From Prosapia bicincta (Eukaryota; Arthropoda; Insecta; Hemiptera; Cercopidae), in contig JBAIZL010000007.1 of assembly GCA_036971475.1 (NCBI GenBank), positions 27,101,947 through 27,165,946 of the forward strand: a stretch of 64,000 nt of DNA, in the 5' to 3' direction. Below are positions 63,836 to 64,000 of the stretch, one piece after another (positions within the stretch are counted from its first letter, which is position 1; each line of letters begins with the position of its first letter). The translations under genes were made by a program, and so were the position numbers. The notes beneath the pieces are model-generated. The model made no database searches and was not told the origin of the DNA. It worked only from the letters and a program-made list of their open reading frames with translations.

Positions 63836-64000
63836 AATAAATTTTTTCGTTTCCTGAAAAGTACACTTGTATACATACGATATGCTGCAACTTAAACACA
63901 GTATTAGGGGCATAGTCTATCAAAAACATCAATAATGGTCTATGATATTTTGAAGCTGAGTGTTTTGTTTATCACAGTGTTTACTTTATGTAAATTTAAT
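63836..64000. other. Intron sequence to the window edge
   Basis: AT-rich; the next LMAN1 exon is not within the window. Confidence 0.5.

Overview
This is an AT-rich animal nuclear window, most likely from an insect. The evidence is spliced genes with GT/AG introns of 4-15 kb, mariner, piggyBac, hAT, Tigger-like and Helitron remnants, Penelope-like elements (PLEs), I-superfamily non-LTR retrotransposons and long (TA)n tracts. The exact order is not readable from sequence alone; a hemipteran would fit but this is a weak guess. There are no bacterial-type operons, rRNA genes or CRISPR arrays.

Two host genes can be reconstructed exon by exon. On the minus strand a complete five-exon gene runs from 32962 to 7980. 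It encodes the sigma (small) subunit of the AP-3 adaptor complex (189 aa; exon lengths 69+92+184+108+117 nt give one continuous frame). On the plus strand the first four exons (34319-60671) encode the N-terminus and most of the legume-lectin domain of ERGIC-53/LMAN1; the rest lies beyond the window. The two genes are head to head, with start codons 1.36 kb apart, and both act in membrane traffic. One moves cargo to lysosome-related organelles; the other moves glycoproteins from ER to Golgi.

The rest is intronic or intergenic mobile DNA. 0-7 kb: PLE fragment, minisatellites, Helitron scrap, a Tc1/IS630-like element and a hAT with a perfect 8-bp target duplication. 7-22 kb (AP3S introns): palindromic mini-elements, piggyBac-like elements, a non-LTR 3' fragment, a 1.6-kb array of 101-bp repeats and mariner debris. 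22.5-30.1 kb (AP3S intron 1): a non-LTR element interrupted by a 5'-truncated copy of itself. 30-32 kb: palindromes. 34.5-49 kb (LMAN1 intron 1): a PLE with a long open C-terminal frame, a 55-bp satellite split by a Tigger-like transposon, non-LTR and mariner remnants. 49-64 kb: further PLE, Tigger-like and piggyBac-like elements, and a cluster of mini-elements sitting between (TA)n tracts.

The most interesting signal is an RNA-like motif repeated in at least seven places, in the termini of PLEs and in small palindromic elements. It has the layout of a type I hammerhead ribozyme: stem I, a seven-base core, stem II, GAAA, a self-complementary stem III, a U-H cleavage site, and the other half of stem I. 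Stem I is compensated between families. The core alternates between CUGANGA and UUGANAA, which swaps the C3-G8 pair for U3-A8. Almost every copy has one extra base before stem II. PLEs are already known to carry hammerheads; this covariant core in TA-microsatellite-associated mini-elements is the candidate novelty.
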